Shown here in pieces: positions 43,118 to 51,909 of a stretch of 64,000 nucleotides of DNA (position 1 is the stretch's first letter; each line of letters begins with the position of its first letter). A model generated the notes under the pieces. That model did not search any database. It saw only the letters and a program-made list of their open reading frames with translations, and was not told the DNA's origin. The stretch spans positions 1 through 64,000 of the forward strand of contig JAZORR010000047.1 in NCBI GenBank assembly GCA_045656705.1, given 5' to 3'. The DNA comes from RGIG4576 sp045656705. GTDB lineage: Bacteria > Bacteroidota > Bacteroidia > Bacteroidales > Muribaculaceae. A program made the translations under genes and the position numbers.

Positions 43118-44032
43118 CTATTTAAATAATTTTTCTGGATATTCTCCTTTTTCAATAAGCTCTTTAACACAGGCTACCACATTAGGACGATCCTCGTGAT
43201 ATGTTACACCAAACCATTTTGCATTTGTATCAAGAACTTTCACTTCCGCTTTTTTTCTACTAATAAGATGGTCTACCATCGATGGGATGTAAAATTCAGT
43301 ATTAATGTTATTAAGATTCTCATCAATACTTAAAAATTCCACAAAATAGTCATTACTATGCTTGAAATAATCAGGCGTAAAACCCCACATATTCATTGAC
43401 ACTGGACAATTTTCCTCAATAACAACCCAATGACCATTTTCATCTTGGTAACAAACCTTCTCATTTAAGCGTTTAATCTTGGTTCGTTCTACAATGCGAG
43501 TGAGATATCCATTTTCATCTTTATCACACACACCTCGTGCCACAGTTCCATTCTCTGAAAGTGTATTACTTACTCTAAAGCCTACCATAGCATATTTATT
43601 TTCTTGATCAGGACTTAAATTAGACAAGTAATCTCCAATCACCTTAAAAGAATCTCTATTATAGAAATCGTCACAATTTATCACACAAAATGGTTCCTTG
43701 ATAACATTTTGAGCCATAAGTATTGCATGATTTGTACCCCAAGGCTTAACACGCTCTTTAGGACAAGAAAATCCATTTGGCAATGCATCAAGCGATTGAA
43801 AAACTAATTCAGTTTCGATTTTATCTTCATATTTAGAAAGAATCTTATCTCTAAACTCTTGTTCGAAATCCTTGCGAATAACAAACACAGCCTTACCAAA
43901 ACCAGCTTGAATAGCATCATATATCGAGTAGTCCATAATAGTTTCACCATTAGGTCCTACCCCATCTAATTGTTTCAGACCACCATAACGAGAACCCATT
44001 CCAGCAGCCAAAAGCAATAAAGTCGGTTTCAT
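43118..44032 (-). CDS. Sugar-phosphate nucleotidyltransferase-like protein
   Basis: This 304-residue protein has the NTP-transferase fold. The signature LLLAAGMGSRYGGLKQL at the N-terminus and INCDDFYNRDS near residues 118-128 (metal-binding Asp) are clear. Such proteins activate a sugar 1-phosphate with an NTP; the sugar is unknown. It begins one base inside the mutarotase stop codon (TAATG overlap), so it is translated with galM. The galactose mutarotase neighbour hints at hexose or galactose-related metabolism. Bacteroidales homologues are often annotated only as nucleotidyltransferase. Confidence 0.88.
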   Translation of the reverse strand: MKPTLLLLAAGMGSRYGGLKQLDGVGPNGETIMDYSIYDAIQAGFGKAVFVIRKDFEQEFRDKILSKYEDKIETELVFQSLDALPNGFSCPKERVKPWGTNHAILMAQNVIKEPFCVINCDDFYNRDSFKVIGDYLSNLSPDQENKYAMVGFRVSNTLSENGTVARGVCDKDENGYLTRIVERTKIKRLNEKVCYQDENGHWVVIEENCPVSMNMWGFTPDYFKHSNDYFVEFLSIDENLNNINTEFYIPSMVDHLISRKKAEVKVLDTNAKWFGVTYHEDRPNVVACVKELIEKGEYPEKLFK

Positions 44033-45078
44033 TATTTATCAATAGTATTTTTAAATGTATATATTATCGTTTCTTTATATTCTTCACCAGGATTTAAAAA
44101 TTGAGAAGGGAAATGAGGCTTATTGGGAGCATCTGGCAATCCTTGACATTCTATAGCTACTGCACAATAATCGAAATGCTTCATTCCTCCCTTTCCTATA
44201 GGACTATCATTCAACCAATTGCCTGTATATACTTGAACTCCTACTTGAGTGCTTGATATATGCAATTCTCTTCCACTTTCATTATCTTTTAGAATTGCTA
44301 TATCCTTCAAATACTTATCCTCGTATCTATTCACTACCCAACAATGATCATAACCCTTACCAATGCGTAAAGGTTCAAAATCATCATTAATATTTTCACC
44401 AAGAGCTTTTTCAAAGGTAAAATCCATTGGAGTGCCTTTTACTGACAAATATTCACCAGTGGGTACCAATGTATCATCGGTAGGAAGGTATTTATCACAA
44501 TTCAGTATCAATGTGTGACTTAAAATATCTCCGTTACATCTCAAGTTAAAGTATGTATGATTAGTTAAATTCAACACAGTAGGAGTGTCTGTAATACCTT
44601 GAAAATCTATTCTCAATGAATTCTCGTCAGTCCATTCGTATGATACTTTCACATTTACATTTCCAGGAAAGTTTCCCTCTCCATCTTTACTGAGATATGT
44701 AAATATTACTTTATTATCGCATATTTCAGAATCCCAATTCTGATTTTGAAAACCTTCAGGTCCTCCATGTAATGAATTTCCACCGCAATTACAATTAAGA
44801 AGATAGAGTTTATCCTCTATCATTAGGTGGCCCTTAGCAATACGATTGGCATATCTACCTGCTGTTTTACCTGCACATGGACCATCGTAAATATAATCAG
44901 TTATATTTTGATAACCTAAGACTACATCCTCTATTTTCCCATTTCTATCAGGGACACAAATAGAAATAATACCAGCACCTATACTTGATAATTCAACATA
45001 GGCGCCATTGTTATTTATCAATTTATATAATTTTATACTTCCTTTCTCTGAATCAATAGAAGTAGTTTCTACGTTCAT
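44032..45078 (-). CDS. galM: Galactose mutarotase (aldose 1-epimerase)
   Basis: This 348-residue enzyme interconverts the alpha and beta anomers of galactose or glucose. Catalytic elements seen are the His in NLTNHTYFNL (near residue 175) and the Glu in AIECQGLPDAPN (near residue 312). The start GSIKLYKLINNNGAYVELSSIGA, read as motif pieces, is typical. No signal peptide is seen, so it is cytoplasmic. It has its own promoter at 45145 and is followed by the overlapping nucleotidyltransferase gene. Galactokinase and a sugar transporter, which often accompany it, are not in the window. Confidence 0.94.
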   Translation of the reverse strand: MNVETTSIDSEKGSIKLYKLINNNGAYVELSSIGAGIISICVPDRNGKIEDVVLGYQNITDYIYDGPCAGKTAGRYANRIAKGHLMIEDKLYLLNCNCGGNSLHGGPEGFQNQNWDSEICDNKVIFTYLSKDGEGNFPGNVNVKVSYEWTDENSLRIDFQGITDTPTVLNLTNHTYFNLRCNGDILSHTLILNCDKYLPTDDTLVPTGEYLSVKGTPMDFTFEKALGENINDDFEPLRIGKGYDHCWVVNRYEDKYLKDIAILKDNESGRELHISSTQVGVQVYTGNWLNDSPIGKGGMKHFDYCAVAIECQGLPDAPNKPHFPSQFLNPGEEYKETIIYTFKNTIDK

Positions 45079-45144
45079 ATTTTGAACTATTAAAAGGGAT
45101 CCCCAAAGAATCCCAAAGTTTATTCTTTATATAATTATTTTCTA

Positions 45145-45152
45145 CAAAGATA
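45145..45152 (-). promoter_or_regulatory. -7 promoter box of galM
   Basis: The coding strand reads TATCTTTG, a perfect -7 match about 67 bp before the galM ATG. Confidence 0.55.
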
Positions 45153-45169
45153 TTCATTTTTTTCTTATA

Positions 45170-45205
45170 AAAAAAATAATGGTGAATAAATAACATCCAC
45201 CATTA
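45170..45205 (-). terminator. Terminator of trxA
   Basis: The stem taatggtg (45177-45184) pairs with caccatta (45198-45205) over a 13-nt loop. On the minus strand it is followed by a run of eight T. Confidence 0.8.
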
Positions 45206-45248
45206 TAGTCTATTAAGATTTTTAACAAGATTAAAAACGCTCTTGTTA

Positions 45249-45563
45249 TTATAGCAAACCTTTTATAAGATTTTCCAAATCCTCACGCTTGATAGAACCA
45301 ACTTTACGTTCTTTCAATTCTCCATCCTTAAAGAACAACACTGTTGGAATATTTCTGATGCTATAATCAGTACTGATATCAGAATAATCATCTACATTGT
45401 ACTTTCCAATTAAAACTTGACCATCATATTCTGCAGCAAGTTCGTCAACGATCGGAGCTAATTTCTTACATGGACCACACCATTCAGCCCAAAAATCAAT
45501 CACTACAGGCTTGCCTGATTCGATTTCAGCCTTTGCATTTTCATCATTAAAAATAAACGCCAT
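45249..45563 (-). CDS. trxA: Thioredoxin
   Basis: This 104-residue thiol-disulphide carrier reduces disulphides of cytoplasmic proteins, including ribonucleotide reductase and peroxiredoxins. The active site is Cys29-Gly-Pro-Cys32 in WAEWCGPCKKL, and the cis-proline loop is RNIPTVLFF. There is no signal peptide. It follows dnaE by 36 bp on the same strand and ends at a strong terminator, so it may be co-transcribed with dnaE. Length and motifs are textbook for the family. Confidence 0.98.
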   Translation of the reverse strand: MAFIFNDENAKAEIESGKPVVIDFWAEWCGPCKKLAPIVDELAAEYDGQVLIGKYNVDDYSDISTDYSIRNIPTVLFFKDGELKERKVGSIKREDLENLIKGLL

Positions 45564-45599
45564 ATTAATAAATATTATTTAGGTTGATAATTATATATT

Positions 45600-48500
45600 T
45601 TAATTTTTATTTATTTCAAAATCAATACATTTCGTTTTTAGGAAGTTTACCAACTCCATAGTAATCGGCATTTTATGCCTTGACTGCAATAGGATACTTT
45701 TTCCGCTTGTTTCATCAATAATTTCAAAGAACAAAGTGCCTCTATTTTGAGTAGAAGCCGTCATAAATTCCTTCAAAGGAGTTAATAGATTTTCTGCTAA
45801 CCTCTTAGCAGGCATCTTTATCGTGATACTATTAATCATAGTACCTTGTTTAGTTTCAAGGAATTCAATATTAAAGATATTAAAATCAACAGTACCTTGA
45901 GCCTGAACATATTTATTGCGACGTGCTTGGTAGGCTCCGGTAACCAAAATAGCAGAACCAACTTCACACATATGCTTAAATTTCTGATATTTCTCAGCAA
46001 ATAGCCTGATTTCCTCACTACCCGAGTAATCCTCTATTTTTACAATTGCAAAAGTGCTACCCATTTTAGTTTGACGTTCAATTCGATCAACCACGAGCCC
46101 ACTCAGCACGATTTCCTTATCGATTTCAGAAGTTTTTTCTTTGAAATCTTTAAGTTTTACATTGCATCCATATTCAACCTCCATAAAGAAAGGATCAAGA
46201 GGATGCGCTGAAAGATACATCCCTACATACTCCTTCTCTTTATTAAGTTTGACTATTGTAGACCAACTTTCGCTTTTCGGAATTTCAGGTTTTACGGTAA
46301 ATATCACATTTTCCACCAATGCACCAAAAAGAGAAGTAGCTTGATTATTTTTGTCTTCTTGGAATCGGTTTCCATAACGAACTATTAATTCCAAGAAGGT
46401 TTCTTTTTTAACATTTTCGGTAAAGAAAGTTTCTCTTTGTACTTCTGGGAAACAATCAAAACATCCAGCCTGAACAAGAGCTTCCATAGCACGCTTATTA
46501 CAAGAAGAAAGGTTTACGCGTTCCACAAAATCAAATATAGATTTATATGGTCCGTTCTTCTCCCTTTCGGTAATAATAGCTTCAACTGCATTTACACCAA
46601 CAGTCTTTATACCGCCCAAACCGAAGCGTATCTCCCCACTCTTATTTGCACTAAAGTTTCTGTAACTTTCATTAATATCCGGCCCCTTAACACGAATATT
46701 CATAGACTTACATTCATCCATAAACTTAGTAAGTTTTTCAATATCGTTAAGGTTGCGACTAAGCACAGCCGCCATATATTCTGGAGGATAGTTAGCTTTT
46801 AGATAAGCAGTCTGATAAGCAACCCATGAATAGCAAGTAGCATGCGACTTATTAAATGCATAAGATGCAAACTTTTCCCAGTCTTGCCAAATTTTTTCAA
46901 GCACTTCCGGATTATGGCCATTACTTTTTCCACCTTCGATAAACTTAGGTTTCATTTGATCAAGTTTATCGCGAAGTTTCTTACCCATAGCCTTACGCAA
47001 AGCATCACTTTCGCCTCGAGTAAAGTTACCCAACAGACGCGACAAAAGCATGACTTGCTCTTGGTAGACTGTAATGCCATAAGTATCCTTTAGATACTTT
47101 TCCATTACAGGAATATCATATTCAATAGGTTTACGACCATGCTTTCGGTCGATAAAGTCAGGAATATAATCCATCGGTCCTGGACGATACAAAGCATTCA
47201 TCGCAATCAAGTCCTCAAAAGTAGAAGGTTGCAATTCTATCAAATACTTTTGCATACCTGGCGATTCAAACTGGAATGTACCTACAGTTCTACCCTCACA
47301 ATACAATTGATAAGTCACCTTGTCATCAATAGGAATATTTTCTATATCAATATCAACATTGTGAGTATTCTTTATATTTGCTATAGCTTCCTTAATGATA
47401 GACAAAGTTTTAAGTCCAAGGAAGTCCATCTTAATAAGTCCAGTAGACTCAATTACACTACCTTCGTATTGTGTAACAAGCATCTTGGTACCATCCTTAT
47501 CGGGTGCTGTACTCACAGGTACCCAATCGGTAATAGGATCACGACCGATAATAATACCGCAAGCATGCACACCAGTACTTCTCACATTACCTTCAAGAGC
47601 TTCAGCGAAATCGATAGTAGTACCCACCAATGGATCTGGATTATTTCTTTCGGCAGCAAATTCAGGGAAACATTTCAGACAGTTTGAAATCGTTACTGCA
47701 TATTTTTTACCATTGTCTTGAGTAGGCATATCGTTCGGCTTGCTTGGGATATACTTCGCAAGTCTATCACTATCGGGGATTGGCAAGTTGTGAACGCGTG
47801 CCACATCCTTGATAGCCATCTTTGAAGCCATTGTGCCATAGGTGATAATATGTGCCACTTTTTCTTCACCATATTTTTGAGTCACATATTTCAATACACT
47901 TGCTCTACCATCATCATCGAAGTCGATATCAATATCGGGCAATGATATACGGTCAGGATTCAAAAAACGCTCAAACAGCAAATCATATTTAATAGGGTCG
48001 ATCTGCGTAATACCCAAGCAATAAGCCACAGCAGAACCCGCAGCAGAGCCACGACCTGGACCTACCGATACGCCCAAGTCACGAGCAGCCTGAATAAAGT
48101 CTTGTACAATCAAGAAATATCCAGGAAAACCCATATTTTTCACCGTATTCAATTCAAAATCGATGCGTTCAATATGTTCCTCATCAAGCTCACCCCATCG
48201 TTTTTTTGCACCTTCGTACACGAGATAACGAAGATAATCATCGTTATCGGTAAAACCTTCAGGTAGTGGGAAGTTAGGTAGAATAGCATCATGGTCGATA
48301 GAATACATTTCTACCTTATCTATAATTTCAATAGTATTGCTCAATGCTTCAGGAATATCAGCAAACACCTCATTCATCTCCTCTTGAGTTTTGAGCCACT
48401 CTTGCTTACTATAAAGCATTCTCTTCTCATCACTCAAAATCTTTCCTGTAGATAAGCAAATCAATCTATCGTGCGCTTCCGCATCACTCTCGTTCACAAA

Positions 48501-49271
48501 ATGCACATCATTAGAGCAAATAACCTTTATACCAAGTTCTTTTGCTATTTTTATCAATTCAGCATTTGCTTGTTCTTGCAAAGGAAAGGTTTCGTGATTG
48601 GCAACCGGAACAGTGGCTTTATGTCTTTGGAGTTCGATGTAATAATCATCGCCAAAAACTTTTTTAAACCATTTAGCCGATTCTTTTGCTTCATCAATTC
48701 TACCTTGCAAAATAAGACGAGGTATTTCACCTCCAATACAAGCAGAACAAACTATTAATCCTTCTTTATATTTTTCAAGATGTTCCTTATCTGTGCGTGG
48801 ATGCGAATAAAACCCATCGGTCCATGCTTTCGACACCAATTTAATAAGATTTCGGTAGCCTTTTTCATTTTTCGCTAAAACGACAAGGTGTCTACCTGTA
48901 TCGCCTTTTGATGACTCATACAAACTTTTGTCGGCCACATACATTTCACACCCGAAAATAGGCTTAAAGAGCTGTGCCTCTTTAGCCTTTATTTCAGCTT
49001 TAACTTCTTCTATCTTTTCTGTATCGAGACTTTCAGCACCTTCAAGTTCTTTCAAACTTTTCTTTAAATCTTTTATCTCTCCTTTAACTCCACCATTAAC
49101 CTTATTGCAATAATCATGGAATTCCTTTATCCCAAACATATTGCCATGGTCGGTAAGAGCTATACCTTTCATGCCATTTTCCTTGGCTTTATTCACAATA
49201 GATTTTATCGATGCTTGACCATCAAGTATCGAAAATTGTGAATGCACATGTAGGTGTACAAATGGTTGCAT
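45600..49271 (-). CDS. dnaE: DNA polymerase III alpha subunit
   Basis: This 1,223-residue replicative polymerase has, in order, a PHP domain (HLHVHSQFSILDG), the palm with VGPGRGSAAGS and PDIDIDF (catalytic Asp residues), the thumb and fingers (YQEQVMLLSRLLG, FNKSHATCYSW), a helix-hairpin-helix region, and an OB-fold (EIVLSGLVVDRIERQTKMG). The PHP domain contains a Lys/Glu-rich insert (about residues 60-95). The length is typical of DnaE1 in Bacteroidetes, so it is likely the main replicase. It lies between the CBM9-like gene and trxA on one strand. No proofreading exonuclease domain is included. Confidence 0.98.
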   Translation of the reverse strand: MQPFVHLHVHSQFSILDGQASIKSIVNKAKENGMKGIALTDHGNMFGIKEFHDYCNKVNGGVKGEIKDLKKSLKELEGAESLDTEKIEEVKAEIKAKEAQLFKPIFGCEMYVADKSLYESSKGDTGRHLVVLAKNEKGYRNLIKLVSKAWTDGFYSHPRTDKEHLEKYKEGLIVCSACIGGEIPRLILQGRIDEAKESAKWFKKVFGDDYYIELQRHKATVPVANHETFPLQEQANAELIKIAKELGIKVICSNDVHFVNESDAEAHDRLICLSTGKILSDEKRMLYSKQEWLKTQEEMNEVFADIPEALSNTIEIIDKVEMYSIDHDAILPNFPLPEGFTDNDDYLRYLVYEGAKKRWGELDEEHIERIDFELNTVKNMGFPGYFLIVQDFIQAARDLGVSVGPGRGSAAGSAVAYCLGITQIDPIKYDLLFERFLNPDRISLPDIDIDFDDDGRASVLKYVTQKYGEEKVAHIITYGTMASKMAIKDVARVHNLPIPDSDRLAKYIPSKPNDMPTQDNGKKYAVTISNCLKCFPEFAAERNNPDPLVGTTIDFAEALEGNVRSTGVHACGIIIGRDPITDWVPVSTAPDKDGTKMLVTQYEGSVIESTGLIKMDFLGLKTLSIIKEAIANIKNTHNVDIDIENIPIDDKVTYQLYCEGRTVGTFQFESPGMQKYLIELQPSTFEDLIAMNALYRPGPMDYIPDFIDRKHGRKPIEYDIPVMEKYLKDTYGITVYQEQVMLLSRLLGNFTRGESDALRKAMGKKLRDKLDQMKPKFIEGGKSNGHNPEVLEKIWQDWEKFASYAFNKSHATCYSWVAYQTAYLKANYPPEYMAAVLSRNLNDIEKLTKFMDECKSMNIRVKGPDINESYRNFSANKSGEIRFGLGGIKTVGVNAVEAIITEREKNGPYKSIFDFVERVNLSSCNKRAMEALVQAGCFDCFPEVQRETFFTENVKKETFLELIVRYGNRFQEDKNNQATSLFGALVENVIFTVKPEIPKSESWSTIVKLNKEKEYVGMYLSAHPLDPFFMEVEYGCNVKLKDFKEKTSEIDKEIVLSGLVVDRIERQTKMGSTFAIVKIEDYSGSEEIRLFAEKYQKFKHMCEVGSAILVTGAYQARRNKYVQAQGTVDFNIFNIEFLETKQGTMINSITIKMPAKRLAENLLTPLKEFMTASTQNRGTLFFEIIDETSGKSILLQSRHKMPITMELVNFLKTKCIDFEINKN

Positions 49272-49318
49272 AATTTGTGTGTTGTTGTGTTTTATTGTTA
49301 CTAATTTTTTCTATATAT

Positions 49319-49981
49319 TTATATTCCAAATTCCACTGTACCAAAAAATTCTGGACGATGGAAATCTGGTTTTGGATAATCGATAGGCGACCAACTCAAC
49401 AAATGTGGAGCACTTGTTTTAGAACCACATTTATAGAAATTAGCTTTAATCAGTTCTGGTAAATTCTCTCCATCTATACCAATCAAAGAGAAAGGAACAG
49501 CAATAATCAAATTCCATGAGAAAATACCTTCCATTTCTTCAAAAGGTCGCGTTCCACACGAAGCGTAGCGTTTAATTTGTGCTATTTCTTCATCAGTAAG
49601 TCTTGTAGGATTTTCACGAGTTTCGCGATGCGAAGCATTTACAGTACCAATGCAATTAAATTCAAAATTCCAATATTCTTTGCTACCCGGTACACTCATA
49701 AAAAATTCCACACAACTATCCTCAGCTACCGGTGAATTATTTTTATAATTCACAGCTCTCAGATAATTACCTCTAACATAGAAATCTACATAAATATATT
49801 TATCGGAATAAGCCAAAGCAAAAGCTGTGAGAGGATGAAAAGGAAATTTTTCCACCCAATTGCGACACTTGATTTGATGTTTCACTTCTCTCTCTTCAAG
49901 AAAATTGCTCACCTCTTCCAAATTCATATCATCCAATTGAGGACAATATGACATCACGATATGCTTAGCTATATTACTCAT
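49319..49981 (-). CDS. CBM9/DOMON-like carbohydrate-binding protein
   Basis: This 220-residue protein resembles the carbohydrate-binding family 9-like group of Bacteroidetes. Recognisable parts are HPLTAFALAYSDKYIYVDFYV, read as the strand that opens the domain, the motif EDSCVEFFMSVPGSKEYWNFEFN, and WNLIIAVPFSLIGI near the end. No signal peptide is present, so it may act in the cytoplasm, and a true sugar ligand is uncertain. It starts within the ATGA overlap with the LysE-type gene and is 47 bp before dnaE. The context gives no functional clue. Confidence 0.82.
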   Translation of the reverse strand: MSNIAKHIVMSYCPQLDDMNLEEVSNFLEEREVKHQIKCRNWVEKFPFHPLTAFALAYSDKYIYVDFYVRGNYLRAVNYKNNSPVAEDSCVEFFMSVPGSKEYWNFEFNCIGTVNASHRETRENPTRLTDEEIAQIKRYASCGTRPFEEMEGIFSWNLIIAVPFSLIGIDGENLPELIKANFYKCGSKTSAPHLLSWSPIDYPKPDFHRPEFFGTVEFGI

Positions 49982-50628
49982 AAAATATTTGTGATATAAT
50001 CTTTAATTCCCATTACAAACCCAAACAATGACATAACTAAAATCACTATCCCAATAATGCGATTCACAAGCCACATACTTCGCACATTAAAATGCGCTCT
50101 CACTTTATTCACGAAATATGTAATTACAAACCACCATAGCAATGCTCCTAAAAATATAAATAAGAAGCCAACTAAATAATGATAGAAATGATAGTCGGGC
50201 GACAAAAAATTAAATCGCGCAAAGAAACTTATAATCAAGAATAATATCAACGGATTTGAGAAAGTGAATAAAAATCCAGTAATAAAATCTTGTGGATAAG
50301 ATGCTTTCTTTTGCTTAGGCGCTTTTAAATTGCCAGCCGGATTTTTGCGCAGCAAATATATGGCATAAACCATAAGAGCCACACTCCCAACCATTTGCAA
50401 TATATTTTGATTAGTTTCAATGAAATCTATCACAAACGACAGTCCCAATGCTGTAAGCAAGCAATATATCATATCAGACAATGCAGCCCCTAATCCAGTG
50501 AAGAATCCCGACCACCTGCCTTTGTTTAATGTTCGTTGAATACACAAGACTCCTATTGGTCCCATAGGTGCAGAAACCAATATTCCAATAGCAAGTCCAC
50601 TTATTATCATCGATAGGAAAAACTCCAT
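49978..50628 (-). CDS. LysE family amino acid exporter
   Basis: The ATG at 50628 is preferred over a GTG five codons upstream; it gives 216 residues. The LysE/RhtB fold is clear: SAPMGPIGVLCIQRTLNKGRWSG, read here as motif pieces, is the hallmark start, and FLFTFSNPLILFLIISFF is the central helix. About six helices are present. Members export amino acids or related small molecules using the proton gradient; the substrate is unknown. Its stop overlaps the start of the CBM9-like gene (ATGA). Its promoter is interlocked with that of the divergent secreted-protein gene. Confidence 0.88.
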   Translation of the reverse strand: MEFFLSMIISGLAIGILVSAPMGPIGVLCIQRTLNKGRWSGFFTGLGAALSDMIYCLLTALGLSFVIDFIETNQNILQMVGSVALMVYAIYLLRKNPAGNLKAPKQKKASYPQDFITGFLFTFSNPLILFLIISFFARFNFLSPDYHFYHYLVGFLFIFLGALLWWFVITYFVNKVRAHFNVRSMWLVNRIIGIVILVMSLFGFVMGIKDYITNIL

Positions 50629-50654
50629 TTTTATTAAAATCACGTTTCAAATAA

Positions 50655-50686
50655 CAAAGATAATAAAAAATATTGTAATATCTTTG
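50655..50686. promoter_or_regulatory. Interlocked divergent promoters forming an inverted repeat
   Basis: CAAAGATA (50655-50662; TATCTTTG on the minus strand) and TATCTTTG (50679-50686, plus strand) are perfect -7 boxes for the lysE-type gene and the secreted-protein gene. They form an 8-bp inverted repeat with a 16-bp spacer. Each lies near the place expected for the other's -33 element. Confidence 0.6.
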
Positions 50687-50756
50687 CGTAATAAAAAGGT
50701 TTTATCTCATTCTTAAAGATATTACGCATAACGTACAAAGTAAAAACTATTCATTT

Positions 50757-51848
50757 ATGAATACATATAAATATTTTATACTTACATACATATTTCTCAC
50801 CATTTCAATAAGTAAAGTAAGTGGACAAACAACCTACTACACTTATCTCAATGATTTCAGGGGTTTCAAAACAGGAAACAACTATATTGAGAATAATCTT
50901 CTATGCGAAAAGAATTTAACAAACTCAAATATATACACTATTTCTGATTTTGAAATTAATTCTTCTAATTTCTCAATTTACGCCAATATTGCCAACATCA
51001 ACAATGAGGAAGGTAAAACAGTGAAAGTCTTAGACGAGAACGGCAAGAAGCATAAAATCCACAATACAGTATGGGGATTGGTTTGGAATTATAAAGACGA
51101 AAACAACTTCCATCTTATAGAGATTCAATGCCACAACAAGTCTTTGCACGATGTAACCGACCAACGCTATATGACAATCACTGCAAAGTTACATCAAAAT
51201 GGGAAAGAATGTTTCCTTAAAAAGGATAACTTGTCAAAAAATATTGATTTAGACAAAGGATTTAACATTATTCATATTAAAAACGAGAATAATATCACTA
51301 CAGTAAGCATTGGAAAAAAGAAACCAATAAAGATTTTTGAGTTAGCAATCAATTACGAAGACAGTTTCAAAATTGGCTATTTTTCAGGTCCAGGTGCAAG
51401 TGTTGCACTTGAGCGATATGTACATAAAGTGGATAACTCGTTAAATTCAACAATAAATAACACATATAGCAAAGAAACCGTCGACAATTACTTATCAAGC
51501 ACCAACTTGAATCTAATTGAAGGTAAATGGCAATATCTCGACCGTAATATCGATGAAGAGACTCTCAAATTGGGAGGTAAGTATACAATTGCCATTGTCA
51601 AAAATAATCAAAATGGTTATGATATTGTATATTATGATGGAGCTAAAGTGAATGCTTCAAATTGGAAATGTGGAATGATAAAAGGTAGATTAGAAAAAAC
51701 CTCATTTCAAGATAACTACAATCTAATATGGTGGGACTCCAAGAACGAAATTATAGATGACGACACCTATGCTACTATTACAGACTTTAAAATTCTTACA
51801 CTATATTTCCCAACATACAAGGCTCAAATGCGTTTCGTAAAGCTATAA
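50757..51848 (+). CDS. Secreted protein of unknown function
   Basis: I do not recognise this 363-residue protein. A signal peptide (YFILTYIFLTISISKVSG) is followed by a beta-rich domain of about 200 residues with GLVWNYKDENNFHLIEIQ and FKIGYFSGPGASVALERY; this spacing resembles a concanavalin-like (LamG/DUF1080-type) sandwich. The last 110 residues (LNLIEGKWQYLDRN...YATITDFKILTLYFPTYK) form a second small beta domain. No lipobox or type IX sorting tail is seen, so the periplasm is the likely place. The gene is alone, with its own promoter and terminator. Its AT content is higher than that of the housekeeping genes next to it. Confidence 0.75.
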   Translation: MNTYKYFILTYIFLTISISKVSGQTTYYTYLNDFRGFKTGNNYIENNLLCEKNLTNSNIYTISDFEINSSNFSIYANIANINNEEGKTVKVLDENGKKHKIHNTVWGLVWNYKDENNFHLIEIQCHNKSLHDVTDQRYMTITAKLHQNGKECFLKKDNLSKNIDLDKGFNIIHIKNENNITTVSIGKKKPIKIFELAINYEDSFKIGYFSGPGASVALERYVHKVDNSLNSTINNTYSKETVDNYLSSTNLNLIEGKWQYLDRNIDEETLKLGGKYTIAIVKNNQNGYDIVYYDGAKVNASNWKCGMIKGRLEKTSFQDNYNLIWWDSKNEIIDDDTYATITDFKILTLYFPTYKAQMRFVKL

Positions 51849-51856
51849 AATAAACA

Positions 51857-51886
51857 AAAAGGACCAAGTTTTCGCTTGGTCCTTTT
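51857..51886. terminator. Bidirectional terminator between the secreted-protein gene and proS
   Basis: A perfect 12-bp stem, aaaaggaccaag with cttggtcctttt, closes a 6-nt loop. Confidence 0.9.
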
Positions 51887-51909
51887 ATTGTTATCATTAA
51901 CAAGAGAAA

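Noticed and set aside
43118..43120. tRNA or riboswitch in the 42972-43117 gap
   Set aside because: The gap is explained by the fur promoter with its inverted repeat and by a terminator. No cloverleaf or known riboswitch core was seen.
47139..47687. Plus-strand open frame of 182 codons inside dnaE
   Set aside because: It is antisense to the conserved polymerase palm region and has no family features.
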